Shown here piece after piece: positions 6,565-14,572 of a stretch of 23,139 bases of DNA. Both the position numbers and the translations under genes were made by a program. The stretch's first letter is position 1, and every line of letters begins with the position of its first letter. A model generated the notes under the pieces. That model was not told the DNA's origin, made no database searches, and saw only the letters and a list, made by a program, of their open reading frames with translations. Origin of the DNA: Deltaproteobacteria bacterium (GTDB lineage Bacteria; Desulfobacterota; Desulfobacteria; Desulfobacterales; C00003060); NCBI GenBank assembly GCA_019309815.1, contig JAFDFO010000009.1, positions 1 through 23,139 on the forward strand, written 5' to 3'.

Positions 6565-8367
6565 TCAGTATTGTCTTTCAATGATGCCAAACTTCTCACG
6601 ATGCTCTCCTCCGGCATCATAGATACTCATATCAATCGGTCGCCTGCCGAGCGTAACCTTCCCGTATTCGGTCATATGAGCCAGGGTGTGGTATTGAAAA
6701 TCAGGGCTTCTCTCCGGATAGTCTTCACGATTGTGCCCCCCCCTCGACTCCCTCCTGTGCAAGGCACCGTGGGCGATCACTATTGATACATCCAGGAGGT
6801 GATCTAGCTCGAAGAACTGAAGGAGCTCCTGATTCATGACGAGTGACTTGCTGGATAGTTCCATCCGCATAGCCCGCTCCTTGAGTGCTTTGAGCTCTTC
6901 GATCGCCTCTGTGAGACCGTCTTCGGTTCGGAACACGCCAACTTTGTCCGTCATCAGGACGCGGAGGGCATGACGAATATCTGCATGACGCTCACCCCCC
7001 TGGGCCTCAAGATAGCGCGAGAACCGCCCAAAGACGTGTTGGCCCCCGTCTTCAGGAACATTTCCGGGATCCTCCACATCGTCAAGATAGGCAACCACCC
7101 TTTCTCCAACAACCTTCCCCATCGTGATCAACTCCAGCAGCGAGTTCGTTCCCAGACGATTGTGACCGTGCAGGCTCGCTGCAGCAAACTCGCCGCAGGC
7201 ATACAAGCCGGAGATGATCTGTTCCGGGTCTTGTTGGACTTCTCCGAATTCGTTCGTCGGTGCCCCGCCCATTTGATAATGGGCGGTAGGAGCGACCGGA
7301 CACAGCTCTTTCTGGGGCTGAACGCCAACGAACTTGGAGAAAAATCCGGAGACTTCTTGAATCCTGGTTTTATGCACATGATCCGGGAGGTGCCTGAGGT
7401 CCAGCCAGACATGGGGAAGTTTGTGGTCCGGATGAATGAGTCCCCTCCCTTCGCGGATTTCGGTCATGATGCAGCGGGAAACGAGGTCCCGGGGCGCCAG
7501 ATCCTTGGCCGTGGGAGCATACCGCTCCATAAACCGTTCCTCATCCTTGTTTCTCAAAATGGCGCCTTCCCCGCGCAGCGCCTCACTGGCAAGAATGCCG
7601 GGGCCGACAATCCCGGTCGGGTGAAACTGCACGGCCTCTAAATCCATGACCGGAAGCCCGGCCTGTAGAATCAGGGCCAGACCATCCCCCGTGTTCTGAC
7701 GGCAGTTGCTGGTCACTTGATACATGCGGGTCTTTCCACCCGTAGCCATGACCGTGGCCTTGGCAAGAACAGCCACAAACTTCCCGTTTTGCTCCATAAA
7801 AACGATGGCCCCTGTACAGCGGCCATTCCTGAACAGCAACTCTGAAGCCAAACTCTGATTCAGGGACACCACGCCATATTTCAGCGATTCACCCCAAACC
7901 GTATCCATGATCCCCTTGCCGGTGCGATCTGCCTCGTAGGCTGCACGAAACGCCTTGACCTCGCCAAAATTAAGCATATGGCCACCAAAGGGCCGCTTCG
8001 CAATACGTCCCTCTTCCGTGCGACTGAAATGCATGCCGTGTTTTTCCAGCCAGACAATCTGCTCCCAGGCAGACTCGCAGACTTTTTTGATGACATTCTG
8101 ATCTGCCGAGCAGTCCGAACCCTTCCAGGTGTCGAACATGTGGTAGATGATTTTGTCTACGGGATCTTTCGGATCAACTGCGGCCATGCCGCCCTGGGCT
8201 GCTGCGGTATGAGACTTCTGCGGACTGAACACCTTAGTCACAACGACGACGTTCGTGCCTGGACGGCGCTCACATATTTCCGCAGCACATCGGAGACCAG
8301 CTCCTCCAGCCCCGATCACAAGCACGTCAGCCCTAAGCACTGAATCGATTTGGAGTCTGTTTCCCAA
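6565..8367 (-). CDS. sdhA: Succinate dehydrogenase/fumarate reductase flavoprotein subunit
   Basis: This 600-aa catalytic subunit interconverts succinate and fumarate. The dinucleotide fold is VLVIGAGGAGLR (15-26). His53 in SHTAAAQGG is the residue that carries covalent 8-alpha-histidyl FAD in the family. HPTG (249-252) and APRDLVSR with the catalytic Arg293 are present, as is the late GHNRLGTNSL. The start is TTG at 8367, chosen because GGAGG lies 8 nt before it and the reading frame matches the family N-terminus. It is preceded by the fused anchor gene and followed by sdhB. The complex is bound to the inner face of the cytoplasmic membrane. Confidence 0.96.
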   Translation of the reverse strand: MGNRLQIDSVLRADVLVIGAGGAGLRCAAEICERRPGTNVVVVTKVFSPQKSHTAAAQGGMAAVDPKDPVDKIIYHMFDTWKGSDCSADQNVIKKVCESAWEQIVWLEKHGMHFSRTEEGRIAKRPFGGHMLNFGEVKAFRAAYEADRTGKGIMDTVWGESLKYGVVSLNQSLASELLFRNGRCTGAIVFMEQNGKFVAVLAKATVMATGGKTRMYQVTSNCRQNTGDGLALILQAGLPVMDLEAVQFHPTGIVGPGILASEALRGEGAILRNKDEERFMERYAPTAKDLAPRDLVSRCIMTEIREGRGLIHPDHKLPHVWLDLRHLPDHVHKTRIQEVSGFFSKFVGVQPQKELCPVAPTAHYQMGGAPTNEFGEVQQDPEQIISGLYACGEFAAASLHGHNRLGTNSLLELITMGKVVGERVVAYLDDVEDPGNVPEDGGQHVFGRFSRYLEAQGGERHADIRHALRVLMTDKVGVFRTEDGLTEAIEELKALKERAMRMELSSKSLVMNQELLQFFELDHLLDVSIVIAHGALHRRESRGGHNREDYPERSPDFQYHTLAHMTEYGKVTLGRRPIDMSIYDAGGEHREKFGIIERQY

Positions 8368-8457
8368 CCTTTTATCCTCCGTAGTCTTTCAGAAAGCAGT
8401 ATACGGTTGTAAATCCCGTAGGCGACTGAACAGATCACATCTCTGCATAGACGGATT

Positions 8458-8491
8458 CTGGCTTCTGGATACTGGATACTGGATGCTGGAC
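8458..8491. repeat. CTGGATA tandem repeat within sdh operon
   Basis: A 7-bp unit CTGGATA/CTGGATG/CTGGAC is reiterated almost four times (8465-8491), preceded by a related TTCTGGC. It lies in the 167-nt gap between the anchor gene and sdhA. No gene is seen in the gap. Confidence 0.7.
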
Positions 8492-8534
8492 AAGTAATAT
8501 GCTTATCCGGCGCCAGAATACGATCTCCTGATGC

Positions 8535-9362
8535 CTAAATAGTCAGAACCAGCTTTGCCCCTCCATAGGCGAAGACGCCCAGGACAAAACTTGTCACCAG
8601 CTGAAGCCCGTTCCTTAAGAGCCTGTCCTCCACATAATCACTAATAATCGTAGAAAGACCGAAGCCCGCGTGGAAGAAGACGGTGACTACAAAGACAACG
8701 TCCAGGGCTTTCATTCCAGGAGCAGAGATCCTTGCCAGTATAGTATTCACGTCGTGGCCAACCTGGTAGTTCAGGTGCATGAAGAACATGTGGCCGGATA
8801 CTAAAGGGAGAAGCAATGCCCCGGACACCCTTTGAAGCTTCCACAACAAGGCATTCTGCGTGTACCAGAGTTTCTTGTACACAAGCGTACTTGAAATAGC
8901 GCCGGCTATCGCCACCGTGAGCCAGAAGAAGGCGACTGACACTTCTTGATCGCCCATCATCATCAAAAACCCTAATGCCAGGACGTAGATGCTGCTCAGT
9001 ACAAAGACCCAGCGAATCATGACAGCATCCTGTCTAACGCGAAAAGCCTCATAAAGGATCAGTCGGGTACCGTTCAACGCATGAAAAATAACCGGAACGG
9101 CCAGCGCCCATTCAAGAAGGCTAAAAACAAAGTTCTGGAGGAATTTCATTTTCGAGGCAAACACCTCAGGTTCGTGAAGCCCGGAAAGTGTGTAGACATG
9201 AAAAAGCATGTAGAGAGCCAGCATGAGCCCTGCGATTCTGTGCGCCCACGTCAGGATAAAGCCCCATCCTCTCGACTGGGCATAGTTGGAGAGCCTGTTG
9301 GAGCGTTCGAGGATGCCTATAAGATATCCTTCAACACCGGTTCTTTGAGCTGACGTATTCAT
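8535..9362 (-). CDS. sdhC: Succinate dehydrogenase membrane anchor, SdhC-SdhD fusion
   Basis: This 275-aa cytochrome b-type anchor has about seven hydrophobic segments (roughly 33-58, 76-105, 115-136, 141-163, 178-197, 217-240, 253-273). The two halves carry parallel signatures. The first has HRIAG (41-45), His55 and HALNGTRLI (94-102). The second has QRVSG (177-181), His191, His196 and HAGFGLSTII (231-240). Each half resembles a three-helix SdhC or SdhD module, so the gene reads as a fusion of both anchors, longer than a usual single SdhC (about 120-130 aa) or five-helix cytochrome b558 (about 200-220 aa). The paired histidines could hold two b hemes (inference). The position 5' of sdhA supports the call. 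Confidence 0.88.
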   Translation of the reverse strand: MNTSAQRTGVEGYLIGILERSNRLSNYAQSRGWGFILTWAHRIAGLMLALYMLFHVYTLSGLHEPEVFASKMKFLQNFVFSLLEWALAVPVIFHALNGTRLILYEAFRVRQDAVMIRWVFVLSSIYVLALGFLMMMGDQEVSVAFFWLTVAIAGAISSTLVYKKLWYTQNALLWKLQRVSGALLLPLVSGHMFFMHLNYQVGHDVNTILARISAPGMKALDVVFVVTVFFHAGFGLSTIISDYVEDRLLRNGLQLVTSFVLGVFAYGGAKLVLTI

Positions 9363-9400
9363 GCGAAGTACGATCCTTCAAGGTCTGTGGATTTTGCGAT

Positions 9401-9428
9401 CTTTTACCATGAACGTTGGGTTTGTCAA
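9401..9428 (-). promoter_or_regulatory. Possible sdh operon promoter
   Basis: On the minus strand TTGACA (plus-strand 9423-9428) and TAAAAG (9401-9406) are 16 nt apart in the gap before the anchor gene. Immediately upstream lies a GAGTC-N6-GACTC inverted repeat (9432-9447), which could be an operator. The -10 is a weak match. Confidence 0.4.
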
Positions 9429-9493
9429 CAAGAGTCACTAACGACTCCGCCAAACAATCAAAGTATTACTTCAATATCAGAACTCGGCAGGAG

Positions 9494-10021
9494 TTAACCA
9501 AGAGCCGCCAGCAGTCCAGAAAACAGCTCGGGAGTGTCCCTGTTTTTTGCAGATACATTGAAGAGCAAAACGTCATCCCGTGCCTTTATTTCCTGGATAA
9601 ACTTGTCCCCTTTTTCTGCGATGGATCCGATGACCTGATGGTCTGAATCCAGGAGCTTCATAAGGACCTGTTTGAATATCGGAGAAAAACACTCCATCTT
9701 GCCGACTTCATCAACCACCACAACGTCATCCGGCGTGGAAGGCAACATGGACGGAACCGCAATCTGATCGATGTCAAGGAGGTTCACGGTGTATTTGCCC
9801 ACCCTGAATCGTCCTTTCATGTTCACGTGGGCAAGTACCCCCTCTTTTCCATCAAGCGTTGTGATGGAAAATCCGACCCTCTGCCCCCTCTCTGTTATCT
9901 GCCGCGTGAAGAAGCCTATGGTTGGTTTTTCAATGCGCTCAATGAGCTTTTCCATCAGAGTCGATTTGCCGCACCGAGGTGGACCAGTCACAAACACGTT
10001 TTTGCGATCACGTCGTGTCAT
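9494..10021 (-). CDS. THEP1-type nucleoside-triphosphatase
   Basis: This 175-aa P-loop protein is of the THEP1/NTPase_1 (formerly DUF265) family, whose studied members slowly hydrolyse a range of NTPs. Walker A is GPPRCGKST (13-21) and Walker B is VVVVDEVGKME (100-110), the family hallmark. The length matches the family (about 170-190). The cellular role of the family in bacteria is not settled; RNA or cofactor-related roles have been proposed. The start ATG at 10021 has AGGGAG only at a distance (about 15 nt). It lies 31 nt after the CheR-like gene on the same strand and 131 nt before the sdh anchor gene. Confidence 0.88.
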   Translation of the reverse strand: MTRRDRKNVFVTGPPRCGKSTLMEKLIERIEKPTIGFFTRQITERGQRVGFSITTLDGKEGVLAHVNMKGRFRVGKYTVNLLDIDQIAVPSMLPSTPDDVVVVDEVGKMECFSPIFKQVLMKLLDSDHQVIGSIAEKGDKFIQEIKARDDVLLFNVSAKNRDTPELFSGLLAALG

Positions 10022-10052
10022 ATTTGGATATCCGTTCTCCCTTGCTGAGCGC

Positions 10053-10964
10053 CTATCCCGTTAAGCCGTGATTCGCCCCGCAGGGGCTGGAGTCTTTTCT
10101 GTTTGTCGTCGTCTCCCGACAAACAGAAAAATCACTTCCTCCGTGTTCTCCGTGCCTGGTGAGAGATTCTTCAAAATGATAAATGCATGGATGGTAGCCA
10201 GAAGGTACAAGCCCCCAGTTGCCCGTAGGTATTTTTTCGTGGGATCCAATAACCAGCAGTCCGTCTTGAGCCATGCTGCTGACCACCTTCCGAAACGCAG
10301 GAATCTCCAGCTCATCCTCATAGTAGGTCAGCAGACTGTTTCTCAAGAAGACCAGGTGGAAGTTGGTCCCGGGAGAATCAAACAATAGATTATGACCACG
10401 CCAGATGATTCCTTCCTTCAAGCGTTCACTCACCTTATAGCTCTTTTCCTCCTGCACAGACAGAAAAAACTGGGCTCCCATTGCTTCGGGTAGTTCTTTC
10501 AGACTGCTCCGAGAATAGACACCGGTCCGAGCTTTCTCGAGATAAGACGGATTCATGTCAGTAGCCAGCACTTCGAGTTCGGGGAGACGAGAATAACGCC
10601 GGCCTACCGTCTCCCAGAGGATTCGTAGACTATATACCTCTTCTCCACAGGCACAGCCTGCTGACCAGATCTTCACCCTGTTATGGTCTTCCTGAATGAA
10701 CGCCGGCAATATCTCGGTCTCCATAACCTCCCAGAGCTGCCGGTCGCGAAAAAAACGACTGATAGAGACAGTCATGAGGCAGTTGAAATGCTTCCTGGCT
10801 TCTTTGTTTTGATTCAGGAGCGAAAAATATGCCTGCATGGTTCGGCAGTTCGCCTGTTGCATGTGGCGCGTCACACGCTTTTTGACGCCCCGCCTTACCT
10901 TGCGGTAACCGTCCCAGGAGAAGCCGAACCGACTAAGAAGTTGACGAAACTGTTGATCATCCAT
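10053..10964 (-). CDS. CheR-type SAM-dependent methyltransferase
   Basis: This 303-aa protein resembles CheR, which methylates glutamates of chemoreceptors. An N-terminal helical region (1-65) is followed by SISRFFRDR (67-75), the SAM motif WSAGCACGEEVYSL (100-113), acidic ATDM (134-137) and FLRNSLLTYY (206-215), which corresponds to CheR 'CRNVLIYF'. The Asn in RN is kept. No chemoreceptor, cheB or cheA is nearby, so the target is unknown. Residues from about 268 (RHGEHGGSDF onward) look unlike the family and are encoded by intergenic-type repeat sequence containing a 14-bp hairpin, so the last 35 or so residues are probably an acquired extension. It is divergent from mpl. Confidence 0.87.
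   Translation of the reverse strand: MDDQQFRQLLSRFGFSWDGYRKVRRGVKKRVTRHMQQANCRTMQAYFSLLNQNKEARKHFNCLMTVSISRFFRDRQLWEVMETEILPAFIQEDHNRVKIWSAGCACGEEVYSLRILWETVGRRYSRLPELEVLATDMNPSYLEKARTGVYSRSSLKELPEAMGAQFFLSVQEEKSYKVSERLKEGIIWRGHNLLFDSPGTNFHLVFLRNSLLTYYEDELEIPAFRKVVSSMAQDGLLVIGSHEKIPTGNWGLVPSGYHPCIYHFEESLTRHGEHGGSDFSVCRETTTNRKDSSPCGANHGLTG
10095..10130. repeat. 14-bp perfect inverted repeat in the CheR-like gene's 3' end
   Basis: TTTTCTGTTTGTCG (10095-10108) and CGACAAACAGAAAA (10117-10130) pair perfectly around an 8-nt loop. The structure lies within the coding sequence of the C-terminal tail, next to an ACGGAGAACACGGAGG-type direct repeat. It may have been the native terminator before the frame extended through it. 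Confidence 0.7.
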
Positions 10965-11082
10965 AAGATAAAGGCACCGAACTGGAAGAAACGGAAAACA
11001 GACTAATTTACTATAGCAAAGGCCTGCTCTAATTCAAACTATTGCCGAAGATCGTTTTGGACAGATAGGGGAGACAGCACCA

Positions 11083-12504
11083 TTGGACTTGACGCAGAAT
11101 CGCATTCCTGAGGAAGTCAGAACCATACATCTCATCGCCATTTGCGGCACCGGTATGGGGGCCCTGGCTGGTATGCTCAACGAAGCTGGATTTGAGGTAA
11201 CCGGTTCAGACCATCATGTCTATCCCCCAATGAGCACCTTCCTTGCAGAACGTGGTATTCAAATTGCGGAAAGATTCCGGCCTGAGAACCTCTCTCGTCG
11301 GCCAGATCTCGTTGTCGTTGGTAACGCCGTCTCAAAAGATAATCCAGAAGTTGTCGGCATGTTCGAAATGGGTCTCCCCTTTTGCTCCTTTCCCCAGGCC
11401 CTGAATCGTTTCTTCATTCACGGGAAGGGGGCCCTGACTGTCACGGGCACCCATGGCAAGACCACTACAGCGGCCCTCTTGGCCTGGGTCCTTGCCTATG
11501 CAGGGCTTGACCCTGGCTTCATGGTGGGAGGCATTCTCAAAAACTTTGATAGCAACTACAATATTGGCACCGGCCCTTACTTTGTGGTCGAAGGAGACGA
11601 ATATGACACCGCCTTCTTTGACAAGGGGCCCAAATTCCTTCACTTCACCCCCTCGCGAGCGATCCTGACGAGTGTCGAGTTTGATCATGCCGACATCTAC
11701 ACGGACTTAGACCACGTCAAGAAAGCCTTTCTCGATTTTGTTACGACCATGCCTGAAGAAGCCCTGCTGGTTGCCTGCGACGGGGCGCCGAGCGTGAGAG
11801 ATCTCGTAGCCCAGGCCAAGTGCTGGGTTGCAGCCTATGGCTTTGAAGAAAGATCACCGTGGCGGCTCGAAGACGTGCGCTTTGATCCGCCCTGGACCTA
11901 TCTTGAGGTAACATCCCGCGGAGAGCCCTTCGGCACTTTTAAGACACCCCTGCCCGGTCTCCACAACGCACTGAACGCACTGTCAGTCATTGCAGTAGCT
12001 CACGACATGCGGTTGCCTCAAGAGGTTATTTCAGGAGCGCTTGAAACCTTTGAGGGAATCAAGCGCCGTCAGGAAGTGCGGGGAGTCAAGAAAGGCATTA
12101 CCGTAATAGACGATTTCGCCCATCACCCCACCGAGGTCCGAGAAACTCTTGCGGCAATTCGTGCCTTTCATGTCGACAACAGGATTATCGCTGTTTTCGA
12201 GCCACGCACAAATTCGAGCATGCGGAAAGTCTTTCAAAAAGTATATCCGGACTCTTTTGATGATGCAGATCTGGTCTGCATCCGAAAGCCGCCCTTGCTG
12301 GAAAAGATACCCGCTGATGAGCGGTTCTCATCAGAGGAGCTGGTGGAGGACCTGAAAAATGGCGGCAAGAAAGCATTCTATTTTCCGGATACCGACGCCA
12401 TCATCGACTATCTGGTCAACGTTGCAGTGCCCGAAGACATCATCCTGATCATGTCTAACGGCGGGTTTGACAACATTCATGAAAGGTTGTTGGAAAGGCT
12501 GTAA
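11083..12504 (+). CDS. mpl: UDP-N-acetylmuramate:L-Ala-gamma-D-Glu-meso-DAP ligase
   Basis: This 473-aa cytosolic Mur-ligase-family enzyme joins recycled murein tripeptide to UDP-MurNAc with ATP. The N-terminal UDP-binding domain begins IHLIAICGTGMGALAG (15-30). The ATP loop is TGTHGKTTT (121-129), and EGDEYDTAFFD plus DDFAHHPTE mark the central and C-terminal Mur domains. FAHHPTE and the length (about 450-470) separate Mpl from MurC. The start is TTG at 11083 with GGGGAG upstream. Its TAA overlaps the ATG of the next gene (TAATG), so translation of the histidine kinase is probably coupled to it. It is divergent from the CheR-like gene. Confidence 0.93.
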   Translation: MDLTQNRIPEEVRTIHLIAICGTGMGALAGMLNEAGFEVTGSDHHVYPPMSTFLAERGIQIAERFRPENLSRRPDLVVVGNAVSKDNPEVVGMFEMGLPFCSFPQALNRFFIHGKGALTVTGTHGKTTTAALLAWVLAYAGLDPGFMVGGILKNFDSNYNIGTGPYFVVEGDEYDTAFFDKGPKFLHFTPSRAILTSVEFDHADIYTDLDHVKKAFLDFVTTMPEEALLVACDGAPSVRDLVAQAKCWVAAYGFEERSPWRLEDVRFDPPWTYLEVTSRGEPFGTFKTPLPGLHNALNALSVIAVAHDMRLPQEVISGALETFEGIKRRQEVRGVKKGITVIDDFAHHPTEVRETLAAIRAFHVDNRIIAVFEPRTNSSMRKVFQKVYPDSFDDADLVCIRKPPLLEKIPADERFSSEELVEDLKNGGKKAFYFPDTDAIIDYLVNVAVPEDIILIMSNGGFDNIHERLLERL

Positions 12505-14117
12505 TGATGAAAAAGGGCACGCCACTTAATGTAGCCATTGTGGGCGGGGGGCCTGGGTGCAAGGCTATCATGGACATGATATTTGCTGAAAAGCTCAGCC
12601 AGCTCCGCATGAAGATCATCGGGGTAGCTGACACCCATCCGGAGTCTATAGGTTGTCGTTTTGCCAAAGAAAAAGGAATCTTTACAACAACAGACTACCG
12701 GGATTTGTTCGAGCTTGAAGATCTGAACATGATCATCGAGCTCACGGGCCGTCAAGAAGTAGCCAATGACATCTCTCGCACCAAGCCGGACCACATCCGC
12801 GTTATGGACCATGTCGCTGCCCGTCTCTTCTGGGATGTCTTTCAGATTGAGGAAGAAAGGATTCACGAGTGCAGCCTGGCCGAGGACCAGCTTCGAGAGA
12901 GCGAGGAGAGATATCGGACGGTTCTGCAGGCAGTTCCGGATCCCGTTATCGTCTACGACATGGAGGGCAAGGGCACCTACGTTAACCCCGCCTTCACTCG
13001 CGTTTTCGGGTGGAACCCCGACGAGATCTTGGCAAAGAAACCAGACTATGTCCCGGAAGAGAATTGGCCGGAGACGCAACAGATGATCAAGAAGGTGCGG
13101 GCCGGAGAAAGCTTCTTTGGTGTTGAGAGCCGTCGATATACCAAAGAAGGGATGACACTCGATGTCAGCATTAGCGCAGCGATCCATCTAAGTCCTGATG
13201 GAACCCCAGTGGGCAGTGTCCATATTCTGCGAGACGTCACTGACCAAAAACTTGTACAGAAGGCCTTGCAAACGGCTCACGATGAACTGGAACGGCGTGT
13301 TGAAAAGCGCACTGCCAAGCTGGCGAGTACCAGCGAAAGACTGATGCTGGAACTCATAGAGCGCAAGCGGGCGGAGGAGAGGGTAAAGGAAACCATGGCG
13401 GAGTTGGAACGTTCCAATGCTGAACTGCAGCGCTTTGCCTATGTCGCCTCACACGACCTGCAAGAGCCGTTGCGCAAAATCCAGGCATTCGGCGATCGGC
13501 TGAGAGGGAAATATGCCGATATGCTGGATGACCGGGGGCGCGATTACCTATGGCGGATGGGAAGTGCTGCGGCACGGATGCAGACCCTTATTAGCGATTT
13601 GTTGACCCTCTCGAGAGTCACGACACAGGCCCAGCCCTTTGTTCCGGTCAATCTTGGCAAGGTGGTAGAAGACGTCCTGTCAGATCTGGAGGATCACATC
13701 AAAAGGACGGGCGGACACGTGAAAGTGAGCGATATGCCCACCATTGATGCGGACCCGACTCAGATGCGTCAGTTGTTTCAAAATTTGATTGACAATGGCC
13801 TAAAATTCCACCTGCCGGAGGAGAAGCCGGTCGTGAGCATTCGTACCCAACAGCTGGATGAAATATGTCAAATTATCGTGGAAGATAACGGCATCGGGTT
13901 TGACGAAAAGCACATCGAGCGCATTTTCACCGTTTTCCAGCGTTTGCACGGTCGCGGCGAATACGATGGAACGGGAGTCGGGCTCCCGATCTGCCGAAAA
14001 ATTGCGGAGCGCCATGGGGGAACCATTACAGCGACGAGTACGCCCAACCAGGGAGCGACTTTTGTTGTCACACTGCCAGTGAGACGACCTACCAGAAGAG
14101 AGGCACGAAATGAGTAA
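12504..14117 (+). CDS. Sensor histidine kinase with N-terminal Rossmann-like domain and PAS
   Basis: This 537-aa protein has no membrane helices and is therefore cytoplasmic. Residues 8-115 look like a dinucleotide-binding Rossmann domain: VAIVGGGPGCKA (10-21), a second strand ending in an acidic residue (KIIGVADTHPE, 37-47) and NMIIELTG (75-82), as in Gfo/Idh and homoserine-dehydrogenase N-domains. Then follow a PAS domain (about 133-250), a coiled coil (about 250-312), HisKA with SHDLQEPLRKI (316-326, phospho-His317) and an HATPase_c domain (N box NLIDNGLKF 427-435, DNGIGF 461-466, GTGVGLPI 489-496). The kinase core is of the bacteriophytochrome-like type. The start overlaps the mpl stop, and the receiver gene overlaps its end. 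I infer that the N-domain senses a nucleotide or metabolite. Confidence 0.9.
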   Translation: MMKKGTPLNVAIVGGGPGCKAIMDMIFAEKLSQLRMKIIGVADTHPESIGCRFAKEKGIFTTTDYRDLFELEDLNMIIELTGRQEVANDISRTKPDHIRVMDHVAARLFWDVFQIEEERIHECSLAEDQLRESEERYRTVLQAVPDPVIVYDMEGKGTYVNPAFTRVFGWNPDEILAKKPDYVPEENWPETQQMIKKVRAGESFFGVESRRYTKEGMTLDVSISAAIHLSPDGTPVGSVHILRDVTDQKLVQKALQTAHDELERRVEKRTAKLASTSERLMLELIERKRAEERVKETMAELERSNAELQRFAYVASHDLQEPLRKIQAFGDRLRGKYADMLDDRGRDYLWRMGSAAARMQTLISDLLTLSRVTTQAQPFVPVNLGKVVEDVLSDLEDHIKRTGGHVKVSDMPTIDADPTQMRQLFQNLIDNGLKFHLPEEKPVVSIRTQQLDEICQIIVEDNGIGFDEKHIERIFTVFQRLHGRGEYDGTGVGLPICRKIAERHGGTITATSTPNQGATFVVTLPVRRPTRREARNE

Positions 14118-14571
14118 GGGATCAAAGTCGATCATCATGATGTATGCCGAGGACGACCCCGAAGACCGGATGTTTTTGAAGGAGGCAATGGAGGAGAGCG
14201 AATTGCCCAATGAACTGCACTTCGTTGAAGACGGCGAGGCACTGATGGACTATCTCTACCGTCGTGGCAAATACGCCGGGTTGAGCGGCGAACTCCTCCC
14301 GGGTCTGATCTTGCTCGATCTGAATATGCCCAAGAAAGATGGGCGTGAGGCGCTCAGGGAGATCAAGGCTGACCCAAACCTGCGGCGAATCCCGATCGTC
14401 GTGCTCACCACGTCGAGGGAAGAAGAGGACATCATTGGTTCATATGATATGGGCGTAAGCGGGTTCGTTATCAAGCCGGTAACTTTTGAATCTTTATGCG
14501 AAATGATCAAGGGCCTGACCAAATACTGGTTTGAAATTGTCGAACTACCACCACAAAGAACTGGAGGTTAG
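14110..14571 (+). CDS. Rcp1/CheY-like single-domain response regulator
   Basis: This 153-aa protein is a receiver domain and little else. The acidic pair is Glu14-Asp15-Asp16 (AEDDPEDR), the phospho-acceptor Asp70 lies in LLDLNMP, Thr100 is the switch residue in VVLTTS, and Lys122 sits in IKPV. The DDPED start and the long loop with YRRGKYAG are typical of the Rcp1 class that pairs with phytochrome-type kinases. There is no output domain, so it signals by protein contact or as a phosphorelay intermediate. It overlaps the histidine-kinase gene by 8 nt and ends 1 nt before the next start, so it is almost certainly the partner of that kinase. Confidence 0.93.
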   Translation: MSKGSKSIIMMYAEDDPEDRMFLKEAMEESELPNELHFVEDGEALMDYLYRRGKYAGLSGELLPGLILLDLNMPKKDGREALREIKADPNLRRIPIVVLTTSREEEDIIGSYDMGVSGFVIKPVTFESLCEMIKGLTKYWFEIVELPPQRTGG

Positions 14572-14572
14572 C

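Noticed and set aside
6970..7641. Plus-strand open frame of 223 codons over sdhA
   Set aside because: It is antisense to conserved flavoprotein coding sequence and has no domain signature.
12477..13187. Minus-strand open frame of 236 codons over the histidine kinase
   Set aside because: Mirror frame of a strongly supported kinase gene.
14531..14572. Upstream ATG for the receiver-HisKA protein
   Set aside because: It lies within the preceding receiver gene without a ribosome-binding site; ATG at 14573 has GGAGG at proper distance.
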